From: Pedobacter ghigonis
GTDB lineage: Bacteria > Bacteroidota > Bacteroidia > Sphingobacteriales > Sphingobacteriaceae
Length of the DNA: 64,000 bases
Assembly (NCBI RefSeq): GCF_903166585.1
Contig: NZ_CAESCM010000019.1
Location: 1-64,000, forward strand
Direction: 5' to 3'
In this document: one piece after another, positions 1 through 8,031 of the stretch
Layout: the number at the start of each line of letters is the position of its first letter
How positions within the stretch are numbered: position 1 is the stretch's first letter
Position numbers and translations under genes: made by a program
Notes under the pieces: generated by a model
The model's input: the letters and a program-made list of their open reading frames with translations, nothing else
The model's database searches: none
Told to the model about the DNA's origin: nothing

Positions 1-1
1 G

Positions 2-31
2 CAAAGGTAACAATCTTTTTCCTTCCTGCAA
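2..31 (-). promoter_or_regulatory. Downstream member of the tandem promoter pair
   Basis: On the minus strand, TTG at 31-29, a 19-base spacer and TACCTTTG at 9-2 again match the Bacteroidetes consensus fully. The start point would fall at or just beyond the left edge of the window, so the gene served is not visible. Its -7 box is identical to that of the promoter at 112-142. Confidence 0.6.
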
Positions 32-111
32 GCTTTATTTTAAAATAAATCCTGCCCTATCCCCTCTATTGTACGCTTTTCAATTAACTCCCTCTCCTTC
101 CGAGCGGGTTG

Positions 112-142
112 CAAAGGTAGGAAAAATCACAACACCCACAAA
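112..142 (-). promoter_or_regulatory. Upstream member of a tandem Bacteroidetes promoter pair
   Basis: Read on the minus strand, a TTTG -33 box at 142-139 is followed after exactly 19 bases by TACCTTTG at 119-112. This matches the known Bacteroidetes consensus TTG-N19-TAnnTTTG. It fires leftwards, out of the window. A second promoter of identical build lies 110 bp downstream. Strong tandem promoters of this type commonly drive rRNA operons; that target is inferred because the transcribed gene is outside the window. Confidence 0.6.
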
Positions 143-562
143 TGGATTTGAAGGTTTTTTTGAGGGAATTCGGCTAAATAATTGGTTTACAGCAGGAAAT
201 AATGTTGCGGGGAACCAAACAATTGGCGCTTTAGCTTGTTAGGCTGGCTTTGCAAGGTGCTTTTTAACCACAAAGGGCACGAAGAAAGGCGCAGAGCACG
301 CAAAGCCATTGCCACGATTATAGGCTTTTTTCATCATTAAGCAGTTAAGAGAATTAAGGTTTTAAGGCGGTTTTTGCTTTTTTGGTGCCATGAGGTTACA
401 TCATTTACAGCAATTGCATCAAAAAAAGGTGCTAAAAGAACCCATGGAGAAGGAACAAGCTTTGCTAATAAAAGCTAAGTATCATTAGTGAATGGCATAA
501 TTATCGGGATATTGAACAATAATTAATACTTTTACCGCTTTATTATATGATCCTTATTATTA
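143..562. other. Gene-free stretch before the lipid A deacylases
   Basis: No convincing coding sequence is visible. Positions about 267-306 hold a CACAAAGG...GCAGAGCACGC word string of the kind found in other gaps of this window (55262, 56357, 61209). Positions 334-362 hold TTAAG-rich words similar to those near 59280. Both look like degenerate dispersed repeats. The promoter of the gene at 563 should lie here, but no clear TAnnTTTG box was identified. Confidence 0.4.
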
Positions 563-1528
563 ATGAAATCAACGCTTAAAATATATTTGCCTTTACTCTT
601 TATTTTCGTTGCAAAGTTTGGTTATGCCCAAAATTATAAAAATGAGCTGGTAGTTATTTCGGAAAACGATGCTTATATAGATATTACCAGCGACCGTTAT
701 TATACCAATGGCTTCTTTATTAAATACAGGCATGCTTTAAATGGTGCAAACCTAAAACCAGGAAAAAGCAAAGAGGTAGTCGGTTTTGAACTCGGTCAGA
801 AAATATACAACCCTTATTATAGCTTTGTGCCAAACCCTGCACTGCACGACCGGCCATTTACAGCGTATTTATATGGCGAGGCCAATTACAGCCGGTTTTA
901 CGAAAACAAACAAATGTTAAAGGTTACAGCACAGGCAGGGCTCACAGGTAAAGATGCCCTGGGAGAAGAGTTTCAAAAGGCTTTTCATAAACTGGTTGGC
1001 CAGAACCAAATTGAAGGCTGGGAATATGCATTAAACAGCGAACCAACCTTAAATCTGGGCATAGAGTACAACAAACGCCTGATGGCTACTCCCAATGAAA
1101 TATTTGATATTACCGGAACTGCATCTGCCGCTGTGGGCAATGTAATAACCAAAGCTAATGTGGGTGTCCTACTCAGGTTAGGGAAATTTAACGAAATGGA
1201 TGGCTCGGCTGCTTTTAATAGCTTAGTGAGCAATAACAATAAAAGCAATGCTAAACGGAAATACGAACTTTTCCTTTCGGTTGCACCTCAGTTACATGCG
1301 GTAGCCTTCGATTCGAGCCTACAGGGCGGCCTGTTCTTAAACAACAAAGGCCCTGTTACTTTTAAACCAAAACCCATAGTTTTTACCACACAGGTTGGTT
1401 TAACCTTTGCTATTGCCCGTTGGACAGCCAATTACACGGCCACATTTACTTCGAACGAAGTTAAAAACAGCGCAACAGGGTATCGTTATGCTTTTTACAG
1501 TCTTGCTTATCGTTTTAGTAAAAGTTAA
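563..1528 (+). CDS. LpxR-family lipid A 3-O-deacylase (DUF2219)
   Basis: Outer-membrane beta-barrel enzyme predicted to remove the 3'-acyloxyacyl chain from lipid A. A signal peptide of about 22 residues ends in GYAQ. The family's N-terminal motif is present as N35-D36 followed by DRYYTNG at 44-50, and the conserved histidine lies at H142 in FHKLVG, before the EGW motif. The rest alternates in barrel fashion and ends in an aromatic strand (YSLAYRFSKS). The 321-residue length fits the family. It lies 82 bp upstream of a PagL-like gene in the same direction, so the pair may be co-expressed. The family is clear; substrate and site of action are inferred. Confidence 0.88.
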   Translation: MKSTLKIYLPLLFIFVAKFGYAQNYKNELVVISENDAYIDITSDRYYTNGFFIKYRHALNGANLKPGKSKEVVGFELGQKIYNPYYSFVPNPALHDRPFTAYLYGEANYSRFYENKQMLKVTAQAGLTGKDALGEEFQKAFHKLVGQNQIEGWEYALNSEPTLNLGIEYNKRLMATPNEIFDITGTASAAVGNVITKANVGVLLRLGKFNEMDGSAAFNSLVSNNNKSNAKRKYELFLSVAPQLHAVAFDSSLQGGLFLNNKGPVTFKPKPIVFTTQVGLTFAIARWTANYTATFTSNEVKNSATGYRYAFYSLAYRFSKS

Positions 1529-1610
1529 TATGAAACCACTATGATTTTTCAAACCACAGTGGGATGAATAAATCTGGTAGCTTCATCACAATGAAAATAA
1601 ATTTATAAGG

Positions 1611-2720
1611 ATGAAAAAACACTTACTCTCTTTTGCCTTACTTTTTACAGGTTTATCTTTTACTAAAGCGCAAATAGCGCCAGAAAATCACTCCATTATT
1701 ATTAAACCGATATTTGGTACACATGTAAATAACGATCAGGGGCATTTGTTTCAGGACCAGATAACAGGGTTTGACGCGGCCTATTTTAAGGACATTAGCC
1801 AAAACAGCGATAAATGGATTGGATTTAGCGGAGCCAAATCGTACGGTATCGGTTTTATTTTCAGAGACTTAAGTAAGCTCAAAGGAACTAAAGACACTTC
1901 AGCCAATGCATTCGGTCAGGTTTATGGTGCTGTATTACAGCTAGATTTCCAGTTATTCAAAATAGGAAAAGCTAAATTTAACTTTACGCCAGGCGTAGGT
2001 TTGGGCTACACCAATAAATACTACTTTAACAACACCAAAAACAGATTCCTGGGCAGTCCGGTTAACGAAACCATTAAAGCAGACCTGGGGATGGAACTGC
2101 CCCTGGGCAAATACGCTGATTTACTGGCTGGCTTCGGTTTCCTGCACGTTTCTAACGGTGGAGCTACTGTGCCAAACGGTGGATTAAATACCGGAAATGT
2201 ATATATCGGACTGAAACTAAGCAACCCTAAGCAACTTACTGCTGAAAGAAAAAGCACTTATACTACTTTACAAAGAAATTCCATTGAGCTTAGTGCGGGT
2301 TTGGGGGCAAGAGGTGTATTTGCCGATAACACCAAAAGTCTTTATAAAAGCGGATTGTATGCAGGCTATAATTTCTATTTAAACGATATCATATCGCTAA
2401 AGGCCGGGGCTGATGCCGTTTATTATTTTACCGTATATGACCCAAATCGTAATGGAGAAACCTATCAAAATTATGGCACTTCTTATGACAGATGGCGTAC
2501 CGGCTTGAGTATCGGTGCCGATATTAATTTATGGCGCGTTACTGTAGCTGCCCAGATTGGAAAATATATTCACTACAACAGGCTAATGGAAAAAGCAACC
2601 TGGTACTGGACATTTGGCCCTACTTTTAACATTACTCAACATATTGGTTTACAAGCCAAAACCTACATGCACTTTGCACAGGCCGATTATGTAAACTGGG
2701 GTGTAGTGTACCGTTTTTAA
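1611..2720 (+). CDS. PagL-like acyloxyacyl hydrolase (lipid A 3-O-deacylase family)
   Basis: Predicted outer-membrane beta-barrel esterase acting on the 3-O-linked acyl chain of lipid A. The signal peptide ends near FTKAQ (residue 21). The active-site signature is H179-V-S181-NGG followed by PN and GLN, with the His-x-Ser spacing seen in PagL (H126/S128 in the Pseudomonas enzyme). At 369 residues it is much longer than proteobacterial PagL (about 150 mature), with extra barrel strands in the second half ending in YVNWGVVYRF. It follows an LpxR-family gene. Its stop overlaps the stop of the convergent CoA-binding gene by 4 bp. The third catalytic residue (Glu) was not placed. Confidence 0.82.
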   Translation: MKKHLLSFALLFTGLSFTKAQIAPENHSIIIKPIFGTHVNNDQGHLFQDQITGFDAAYFKDISQNSDKWIGFSGAKSYGIGFIFRDLSKLKGTKDTSANAFGQVYGAVLQLDFQLFKIGKAKFNFTPGVGLGYTNKYYFNNTKNRFLGSPVNETIKADLGMELPLGKYADLLAGFGFLHVSNGGATVPNGGLNTGNVYIGLKLSNPKQLTAERKSTYTTLQRNSIELSAGLGARGVFADNTKSLYKSGLYAGYNFYLNDIISLKAGADAVYYFTVYDPNRNGETYQNYGTSYDRWRTGLSIGADINLWRVTVAAQIGKYIHYNRLMEKATWYWTFGPTFNITQHIGLQAKTYMHFAQADYVNWGVVYRF

Positions 2721-3076
2721 TATTGTCCGGTGCTTAATAATACCAGCGTACAGGCTTCAACAGGTTCAATATTGTGCTTAATCAATAGTTCTTCGAGTTC
2801 GGCATTCTCTGTACCAGGATTAAAAATGACCCTTTTAGGCTTGGTGGCCACGATATAGTCGTGGTATTGCGCTTGCAAAGCAGGGCCTATATATAAGGTG
2901 ATGGTATCAATATCGGTATGGATCTGACCAGGCTTTTCAATTTCAACACCGGCAACTGCTCCGTTCTTAATACCTACGTTAACAATATCATGGTTGAAAC
3001 GCTTAAGCATATGTGCTGCCTTATACGAGTACCGTGATGGATTTGGCGATGCGCCTATAATGAGTGTTTTATTCAT
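2717..3076 (-). CDS. CoA-binding (YccU-like) Rossmann protein
   Basis: A 119-residue single-domain protein of the CoA-binding family. The N terminus has a nucleotide-binding turn, IIGASPNPSRYSYKA (residues 6-20). The core then shows the family's NPGTENAEL segment and a C-terminal EACTLVLL strand. Members bind CoA in a Rossmann fold; the cellular role is not established. It overlaps the stop of the PagL-like gene and is the third gene of a leftward set with DinB and an FAD oxidoreductase, 26 bp after the DinB stop... the DinB gene lies directly upstream. Length is normal for the family. Confidence 0.85.
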   Translation of the reverse strand: MNKTLIIGASPNPSRYSYKAAHMLKRFNHDIVNVGIKNGAVAGVEIEKPGQIHTDIDTITLYIGPALQAQYHDYIVATKPKRVIFNPGTENAELEELLIKHNIEPVEACTLVLLSTGQY

Positions 3077-3102
3077 ACCGTATAAATTAAAAGAATAGAT
3101 GC

Positions 3103-3570
3103 CTAGAATTTAGAAAGTAATGCAATTTGACCTGAATGGTAAGCATGGTGTTGGGCCAAACCACTTAAAAGCTCAGTATTGGTTACACCTGTTCCTAAAG
3201 CCGGATTCCTTTCGTCTTTTACTTCATCTTCCCAGTGGTTGGCTTTCAAATTCTCGCAAATGCGGATCAATTCTTCGTTAGCCACTTTAAAATTAAAGAT
3301 GATCCGTTCCCAGCCCTGAGGTGTTTTACTTTCTGGCATAGGCCAATCGCCCCGTTCTGGCTCTCCTGCTGGTTTACCGGTTAGCCTCGAAGTTACCTCC
3401 TCTGTCCACGCGGTTAAATGCAGGGCAATTTCGGCAATGGAATGCGCGCCCACAATAAAATGCTTAAACGCTCTTTCGGGATTTACATTATTTAAGGTTT
3501 GCATTACATGATTGCCGTGCCAGGCGTCGCCGTTAAAAGCTTTTCTAACTTCGTTCGTAATATTAAACAT
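3103..3570 (-). CDS. DinB-family metalloprotein
   Basis: A 155-residue protein of the DinB/YfiT four-helix bundle family, whose members bind a divalent metal through three histidines; many act as thiol-dependent S-transferases. The expected ligands are visible: H51 in the helix ending EIALHLTAW, and two histidines in the C-terminal QHHAYHSGQI segment (142 and 145). The exact substrate cannot be read from sequence. It sits between a CoA-binding protein gene and an FAD oxidoreductase gene on the same strand with short gaps (26 and 33 bp), so joint transcription is likely. Confidence 0.85.
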   Translation of the reverse strand: MFNITNEVRKAFNGDAWHGNHVMQTLNNVNPERAFKHFIVGAHSIAEIALHLTAWTEEVTSRLTGKPAGEPERGDWPMPESKTPQGWERIIFNFKVANEELIRICENLKANHWEDEVKDERNPALGTGVTNTELLSGLAQHHAYHSGQIALLSKF

Positions 3571-3603
3571 AATTAAACAACAACCTGTACAGTATAAAGT
3601 TTG

Positions 3604-5145
3604 TTAAGATACCGTCAATATCGCGTTTGCACAGTTAATGCCATCAATAGCAGCCGAAACAATTCCGCCGGCATAACCAGCCCCCTCAGCACAAGGATAA
3701 AGCCGTTTTATCTGTGGATGCTGATAGGTTTCCTTATCTCTCGGAATACGCACCGGGGAAGAAGTCCTGCTCTCTACACCTACCAGAATAGCTTCATTAG
3801 TAAAGTAACCCCTGATTTTTTTTCCGAATAAAGGCAGTGCTGCGCGCAAACTATCGGACACAAAATCTGGCAGAATATTCTCCAGCATAGCGCTTTTTGT
3901 ACCTGGCAGATAAGAATTTTTAGGTAGATCGACCGATAATTTACGATTTACGAAATCGACCATGCGTTGCGCAGGCGCAACCAGATTACCACCTCCGGCT
4001 TCGAAAGCCACTTTTTCTATTTCGGATTGAAAATTAAGCATCCGCAGCGGATCGTAACCTTGAACATCGTTTAAAGTAACCTGCACCACGGTACCTGAAT
4101 TAGCGTAGGGGTTGTTCCGCTTTGATGGCGACCAGCCGTTTACCACAATTTCATTCTCGCCTGTTGCACAGGGTGCAATAATACCTCCCGGGCACATGCA
4201 GAAAGAAAATACTCCCCTACTGCCTACCTGCTCTACCAAACTGTAATAAGCGGGCGGTAAAAATTCTGACCGGATATCGCAATGGTACTGGGCTGAATCG
4301 ATAATTTCTTGCGGATGTTCTATACGAACCCCCAAAGCGAAAGGTTTTGCTTCGATCAGGATATTTTTCCTGTTCAGCAATTCGTACACATCTCTGGCCG
4401 AATGACCGGTTGCCAGAATAACATGATCTGCAAAAAGTTTATCCTGAAAATTAATCTCGATGCCTTTTACCGCCCCATGTTCGGTTAAAATATCGGTCAT
4501 CTGACTATCAAACATCACCTCACCACCTGCATTTAAAATGGTTTCTTTGATAGCGGTGATAATGTGTGGTAATTTATTGGTACCAATATGCGGCCGGGCA
4601 TCGATGGCAATATCAGGCTCGGCACCATGGCTCACAAAAACCTGAAGCACTTTATTAATATCGCCACGCTTATTGGAACGGGTATATAACTTACCATCCG
4701 AATAAGTTCCGGCACCGCCCTCCCCATAACAATAATTGGATTCGGTATTTACAACCCCCTGTTTATTAATGGCAGCCAAATCTCTGCGACGCTGTTTTAC
4801 ATCTTTACCACGCTCTACAATAATCGGTTTTAATCCGTTTTCGATGCATTGTAAGGCTGCAAACAAACCTGCAGGCCCTGCACCTATAATAATAACGGGT
4901 TTGGCCGATGCCACATTGGGGTAATTAACGGTATAAACCTGGGGAATAGCTTCTTCATCAACAAAGGCCCTTACCTGTAGCCTGAAAATTACTTTACGGG
5001 AACGGGCATCAATGGATCTTTTTAATATTTCGTGGCCCTTAATTCGCGATACAGGTAGTTTTAGCGCCTCGGCAAGTTTCTGCTTAATCACTTCTGTTTG
5101 CTCAACCTGGTTAGGGAGCAAAGTAATTTCGATGTCTTTTTGCAT
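3604..5145 (-). CDS. FAD-dependent NAD(P)/FAD oxidoreductase (COG2509 type)
   Basis: A 513-residue cytoplasmic flavoprotein of the uncharacterised FAD-dependent dehydrogenase group. Residues 1-80 form the family's N-terminal domain. The dinucleotide fold starts at about 84 with GAGPAG (88-93) and the ribose-binding glutamate E111. The group's signature GEGGAGTYSDGK follows at 141-152. A second FAD contact, PCAEGAGYAGGI, lies near the C terminus together with ESRTSSPVR. No substrate is established for the group. It is the promoter-proximal gene of the leftward set with DinB and the CoA-binding protein. Confidence 0.85.
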   Translation of the reverse strand: MQKDIEITLLPNQVEQTEVIKQKLAEALKLPVSRIKGHEILKRSIDARSRKVIFRLQVRAFVDEEAIPQVYTVNYPNVASAKPVIIIGAGPAGLFAALQCIENGLKPIIVERGKDVKQRRRDLAAINKQGVVNTESNYCYGEGGAGTYSDGKLYTRSNKRGDINKVLQVFVSHGAEPDIAIDARPHIGTNKLPHIITAIKETILNAGGEVMFDSQMTDILTEHGAVKGIEINFQDKLFADHVILATGHSARDVYELLNRKNILIEAKPFALGVRIEHPQEIIDSAQYHCDIRSEFLPPAYYSLVEQVGSRGVFSFCMCPGGIIAPCATGENEIVVNGWSPSKRNNPYANSGTVVQVTLNDVQGYDPLRMLNFQSEIEKVAFEAGGGNLVAPAQRMVDFVNRKLSVDLPKNSYLPGTKSAMLENILPDFVSDSLRAALPLFGKKIRGYFTNEAILVGVESRTSSPVRIPRDKETYQHPQIKRLYPCAEGAGYAGGIVSAAIDGINCANAILTVS

Positions 5146-5175
5146 ATCATGTCAGGTTTTTATCCCGAATCGATA

Positions 5176-5183
5176 CAAAGATA
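5176..5183 (-). promoter_or_regulatory. Candidate -7 box for the FAD oxidoreductase operon
   Basis: TATCTTTG on the minus strand fits the Bacteroidetes -7 consensus and lies about 30 bases before the start codon at 5145. No TTG is seen at the expected -33 distance, so support is partial. Confidence 0.35.
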
Positions 5184-5544
5184 AGCATCTGAAAGCACAT
5201 TTGATGATTTTGGAAGACTATCTCAGATTACATAACGCTCATTTTTCAGAAAGCATTTACAGTATTTCATCAGTAACTAGCGGGTAAAATTGTTTTTCTT
5301 TGTTGCTACTTTGCAGGTTTTCCGTGCTACTGTTTTAAGTAGTTAATCCTGCACTCCAAACTAAAAATGGTTTCCGTTGAATATTCTTTAGCACAAAAAA
5401 CTAAATCTTTTTTTGAATGTGGCCAGCGAAGGCATTTGCCAACCTGTCAGATAAAAATTGAAACTGTAACAAAGGCATGCAATTTGATATCTAATTCGTA
5501 AATTGAGCAAAATCAATTAGATTAAAAACACAAAAACCATAAAA
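5184..5544. other. Gene-free stretch between divergent genes
   Basis: This gap separates the leftward FAD oxidoreductase operon from the rightward lemA operon and must hold the lemA promoter. No box with both -33 and -7 elements was found. A 44-codon reading frame starting at 5366 has no recognisable features and was not called. Confidence 0.4.
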
Positions 5545-6126
5545 ATGAAAAGATTAATATTTGGGATTTTAGCTGCAGTTATTGCAGTAAGCACTTTAAG
5601 CTCTTGTGGGTATAACAGCATGGTTAAACTCGATGAGAACGTAAAATCGAAATGGGGAACAGTACAAACCCAATATCAACGGAGAGCAGATTTAATTCCG
5701 AATCTGGTAGCAACTGTAAAAGGGGCAGCCAAATTTGAACAGGGAACCTTAACCGCTGTAACTGAAGCACGTGCTAAAGCTACGCAAATGACGGTTAAAG
5801 CGGATGAACTAACGCCAGAAAACATTCAGAAATACCAGGCTGCACAAGGCCAGTTAAGCCAGGCTTTGGGTAAATTATTGTCTATTACAGAGAATTACCC
5901 TGAGCTAAGGGCTACCCAACAGTTTAGCGATTTATCTGCTCAGTTAGAAAGTACAGAAAACAGGATTACGGTTGCCCGTAAAGATTTTAACGATGCCGTA
6001 CAGGAATACAATGGCAAAATCAGATCGTTTCCAACCAATTTAACTGCCGGAATGTTCGGTTTTAAAGCTAAAGGTTATTTCGAAGCTGATGCTGCTGCAA
6101 AAGATGCACCTAAAGTAGAGTTTTAA
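5545..6126 (+). CDS. LemA family lipoprotein
   Basis: A 193-residue LemA-family protein, probably attached to a membrane. An N-terminal lipobox LSSC places the lipidated cysteine at C21. The helical LemA domain follows, with the family segments NVKSKWGTVQTQYQRRADLI (35-54) and NRITVARKDFNDAVQEYN near 133-150. The function of LemA proteins is not settled; they are often encoded beside TPM-domain proteins, as here. The two downstream genes are both TPM proteins, but a strong 16-bp hairpin with a T-run separates lemA from them and may cut their relative expression. Confidence 0.92.
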   Translation: MKRLIFGILAAVIAVSTLSSCGYNSMVKLDENVKSKWGTVQTQYQRRADLIPNLVATVKGAAKFEQGTLTAVTEARAKATQMTVKADELTPENIQKYQAAQGQLSQALGKLLSITENYPELRATQQFSDLSAQLESTENRITVARKDFNDAVQEYNGKIRSFPTNLTAGMFGFKAKGYFEADAAAKDAPKVEF

Positions 6127-6145
6127 TCTTTTAACCATAACATTT

Positions 6146-6186
6146 AAGGGTAGTAAATGTTTATTTGAACATTTACTACCCTTTTT
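6146..6186 (+). terminator. Hairpin terminator/attenuator between lemA and the TPM genes
   Basis: A perfect 16-bp inverted repeat (6146-6161 and 6168-6183, loop of 6) continues into a short T-run. It lies 20 bp after the lemA stop and 22 bp before the next start. In a shared transcript it would work as an attenuator, leaving lemA more abundant than the TPM genes (inference). Confidence 0.7.
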
Positions 6187-6207
6187 ACTTCACACAAAAT
6201 TAAGCAC

Positions 6208-6651
6208 ATGTCGTTATTTTCGGATATTGAACAAGAAAAAATAGCCAATGCCATTGCCGATGCTGAAAAAGCTACTTCGGGAGAAATCAGGATTGCTATT
6301 GATAAATATTGTGAGGCTGATCCATACGAAAAAGCCATTGAATATTTTGTTAAACTGGATATGGATAAAACCGCCAGAAGGAATGGCGTATTGATTTATC
6401 TGGCACACGTTCACCATAAATTTGCCATTATAGGCGATGTTGGGATTAACCAGCTGGTACCTTATGACTTTTGGGAAACAACCAAAATTGCCATGACTGC
6501 CCATTTTGCCAAAGGTAATTTAGCCGATGGCATTATCGCTGGTGTAACTTTGGCCGGAGAAAAGCTGGCTTTATTTTTCCCTCCACAAAAAGGCGATATT
6601 AATGAATTGCCGAACGACATTGTTTTTATGGATCATCAAGAAAATAAGTAA
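6208..6651 (+). CDS. Short TPM-domain protein
   Basis: A 147-residue TPM-domain protein (domain of the thylakoid TLP18.3/Psb32/MOLO-1 group) without a signal peptide or membrane segment, so probably cytoplasmic. The start of the domain, EKATSGEIRIAID, lies at about 19-31, and GVLIYLAHVHHKFAIIGDVG follows near 72-91. TPM proteins are often seen with LemA; biochemical roles are mostly unknown. Its TAA stop overlaps the ATG of the following secreted TPM gene by one base (TAATG), which suggests translational coupling. Confidence 0.88.
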   Translation: MSLFSDIEQEKIANAIADAEKATSGEIRIAIDKYCEADPYEKAIEYFVKLDMDKTARRNGVLIYLAHVHHKFAIIGDVGINQLVPYDFWETTKIAMTAHFAKGNLADGIIAGVTLAGEKLALFFPPQKGDINELPNDIVFMDHQENK

Positions 6652-7427
6652 TGAAAAAAATATTTCTTTTATCGTTACTGGCTTTACTATTCAACTTTGC
6701 ATTTGCACAGGATTTCCCGGAGAAACCAAATACACTGGTTAACGATTATTCAGGTGTCCTCTCTGCCGAGCAGAAACAGGCCCTTGAAAGTAAGCTGGTG
6801 GCTTTTGATGATTCTTCATCTACACAAATTGCTATAGCGATACTAAAGTCGGTAGGCGATTACGACATTAATGAATATGCAGTAAACCTGGGCAGAAAAT
6901 GGGGTGTTGGCCAAAGTGGCAAAAACAACGGTATTATGATTGTTGTGGCTGTTGGCGATCGGAAAATCTCTATCCAAACAGGTTACGGCGTTGAAGGGGC
7001 CCTACCCGATGTTTATGCCAAACGGATTATCGACAACGACATTAAGCCCGAATTCAGGGCCGGAAATTATTATGCCGGACTGGATGCAGCAACTACTTCT
7101 ATCATTAAATATACCAAAGGCGAATACAAAAACGATAAACCTAAAGTAGCAAACAGAAAGAGCGGTGGCGGCGGCAGTATTATTATCGTTATTATTATTG
7201 TTATCGTAATCCTGATCATTATGAGAAAAGGTGGCGGCGGCGGTAGCGAGGTAATTGGCGGGCGTGGTGCTTCTAATGCTTTATTCTGGGCAATGCTTTT
7301 TGGTAGTGGCGGCGGTGGCCGTGGCGGGGATAGCGGCTGGGGCGGAGGCTCTTCAGGCGGCGGAGGTGGTTTCGGCGGATTTGGAGGTGGAAGCTTTGGT
7401 GGTGGTGGATCTAGCGGAAGCTGGTAA
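6651..7427 (+). CDS. Membrane-anchored TPM-domain protein with Gly-rich tail (YgcG-like)
   Basis: A 258-residue exported protein. A signal peptide ends at FAFAQ (about residue 20). The TPM domain covers about 25-155, with VNDYSGVLSAEQKQ at its start and GYGVEGALPD in the middle. A single strongly hydrophobic segment of Ile and Val lies at about 175-192. The C terminus is dominated by Gly and Ser and ends GGGSSGSW, as in YgcG-type proteins. The likely layout is a TPM domain outside the cytoplasmic membrane with a Gly-rich tail. It is translationally coupled to the short TPM gene. The function is unknown. Confidence 0.9.
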   Translation: MKKIFLLSLLALLFNFAFAQDFPEKPNTLVNDYSGVLSAEQKQALESKLVAFDDSSSTQIAIAILKSVGDYDINEYAVNLGRKWGVGQSGKNNGIMIVVAVGDRKISIQTGYGVEGALPDVYAKRIIDNDIKPEFRAGNYYAGLDAATTSIIKYTKGEYKNDKPKVANRKSGGGGSIIIVIIIVIVILIIMRKGGGGGSEVIGGRGASNALFWAMLFGSGGGGRGGDSGWGGGSSGGGGGFGGFGGGSFGGGGSSGSW

Positions 7428-7488
7428 GTTAGTTCAATTGTTCATTGGTTCGATAGTCGATACTTGGAACTTTTTGAGTGCTGAACGT

Positions 7489-7592
7489 TACATGAACCTT
7501 ATAACCGATTTAACATTACAACAACTAAGTTAGGAACTCCTTAAATGTTGAACGTTACACAAGCTTTATAACAGCTTATAACCTTACAACAA
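7489..7592. repeat. Imperfect 57-bp-period direct repeat
   Basis: Two related units begin TGCTGAACGTTACA (7489) and TGTTGAACGTTACA (7546). Each continues through TTATAAC and TTACAACAA. The second copy ends directly before the start codon at 7595. There are only two units and no constant-length repeat and spacer pattern, so this is not a CRISPR. Confidence 0.5.
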
Positions 7593-7594
7593 AA

Positions 7595-7984
7595 ATGTAC
7601 AGAAAAGATTTAATTACAGCAGAAATACAAAAACTAGCCGAAGTACTGGCCCGTATTATGGGTCTGAAACTGGAAGGAAAGTTTAAAGAAGCCCAGTCGC
7701 TTTTTGATGAGACGATGGAGAAAAGCTTCGTGCTACCGCTCGGTGTTTTGGAAAGCCACGACTTAAAAGCTTTTGAAAACTGGCTTAACGAAGGTAACCT
7801 TGCACCCGAAAAGCTGGATTCGCTTAGCGAGTTTCTTTATTACGAATTAGGAATCAGTGCCGAAAGGAATTCGATTATTGCACCTAAATTAAATTTAGTG
7901 TATGAGTTTTTATCAGATAAACATAAGATTGTACATTTGGTTAACCTGCACCGTCAGAAAACAATACAACAATACCTCAGTTAG
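7595..7984 (+). CDS. Small helical protein of unknown function (DUF6483-like)
   Basis: A 129-residue, probably cytoplasmic protein that appears all-helical, without signal peptide, membrane segment or cysteines. The N terminus, MYRKDLITAEIQKLAEVLAR, and the following KLEGKFKEAQSLFDET resemble the N-terminal part of DUF6483 proteins; this link is tentative. The middle contains WLNEGNLAPEKLDSLSEFLY. It lies between the TPM gene and a NUDIX gene in the same direction, with gaps of 167 and 47 bp. No function can be assigned. Confidence 0.7.
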   Translation: MYRKDLITAEIQKLAEVLARIMGLKLEGKFKEAQSLFDETMEKSFVLPLGVLESHDLKAFENWLNEGNLAPEKLDSLSEFLYYELGISAERNSIIAPKLNLVYEFLSDKHKIVHLVNLHRQKTIQQYLS

Positions 7985-8031
7985 GAGCCGGTAGCTTTTA
8001 GTTTGGCAGAAATTCAATTAATATAAAATAG

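Noticed and set aside
5366..5500. 44-codon frame in the gap before lemA
   Set aside because: No hydrophobic or domain-like pattern and no promoter box; likely chance.
7255..7533. Ala/Val-rich frame overlapping the Gly-rich tail of the TPM gene
   Set aside because: It is an out-of-frame shadow of the GGN-rich codons.
7489..7592. Two similar units upstream of the gene at 7595 as a CRISPR array
   Set aside because: Only two units, imperfect, with no spacer of constant length and no cas gene nearby.
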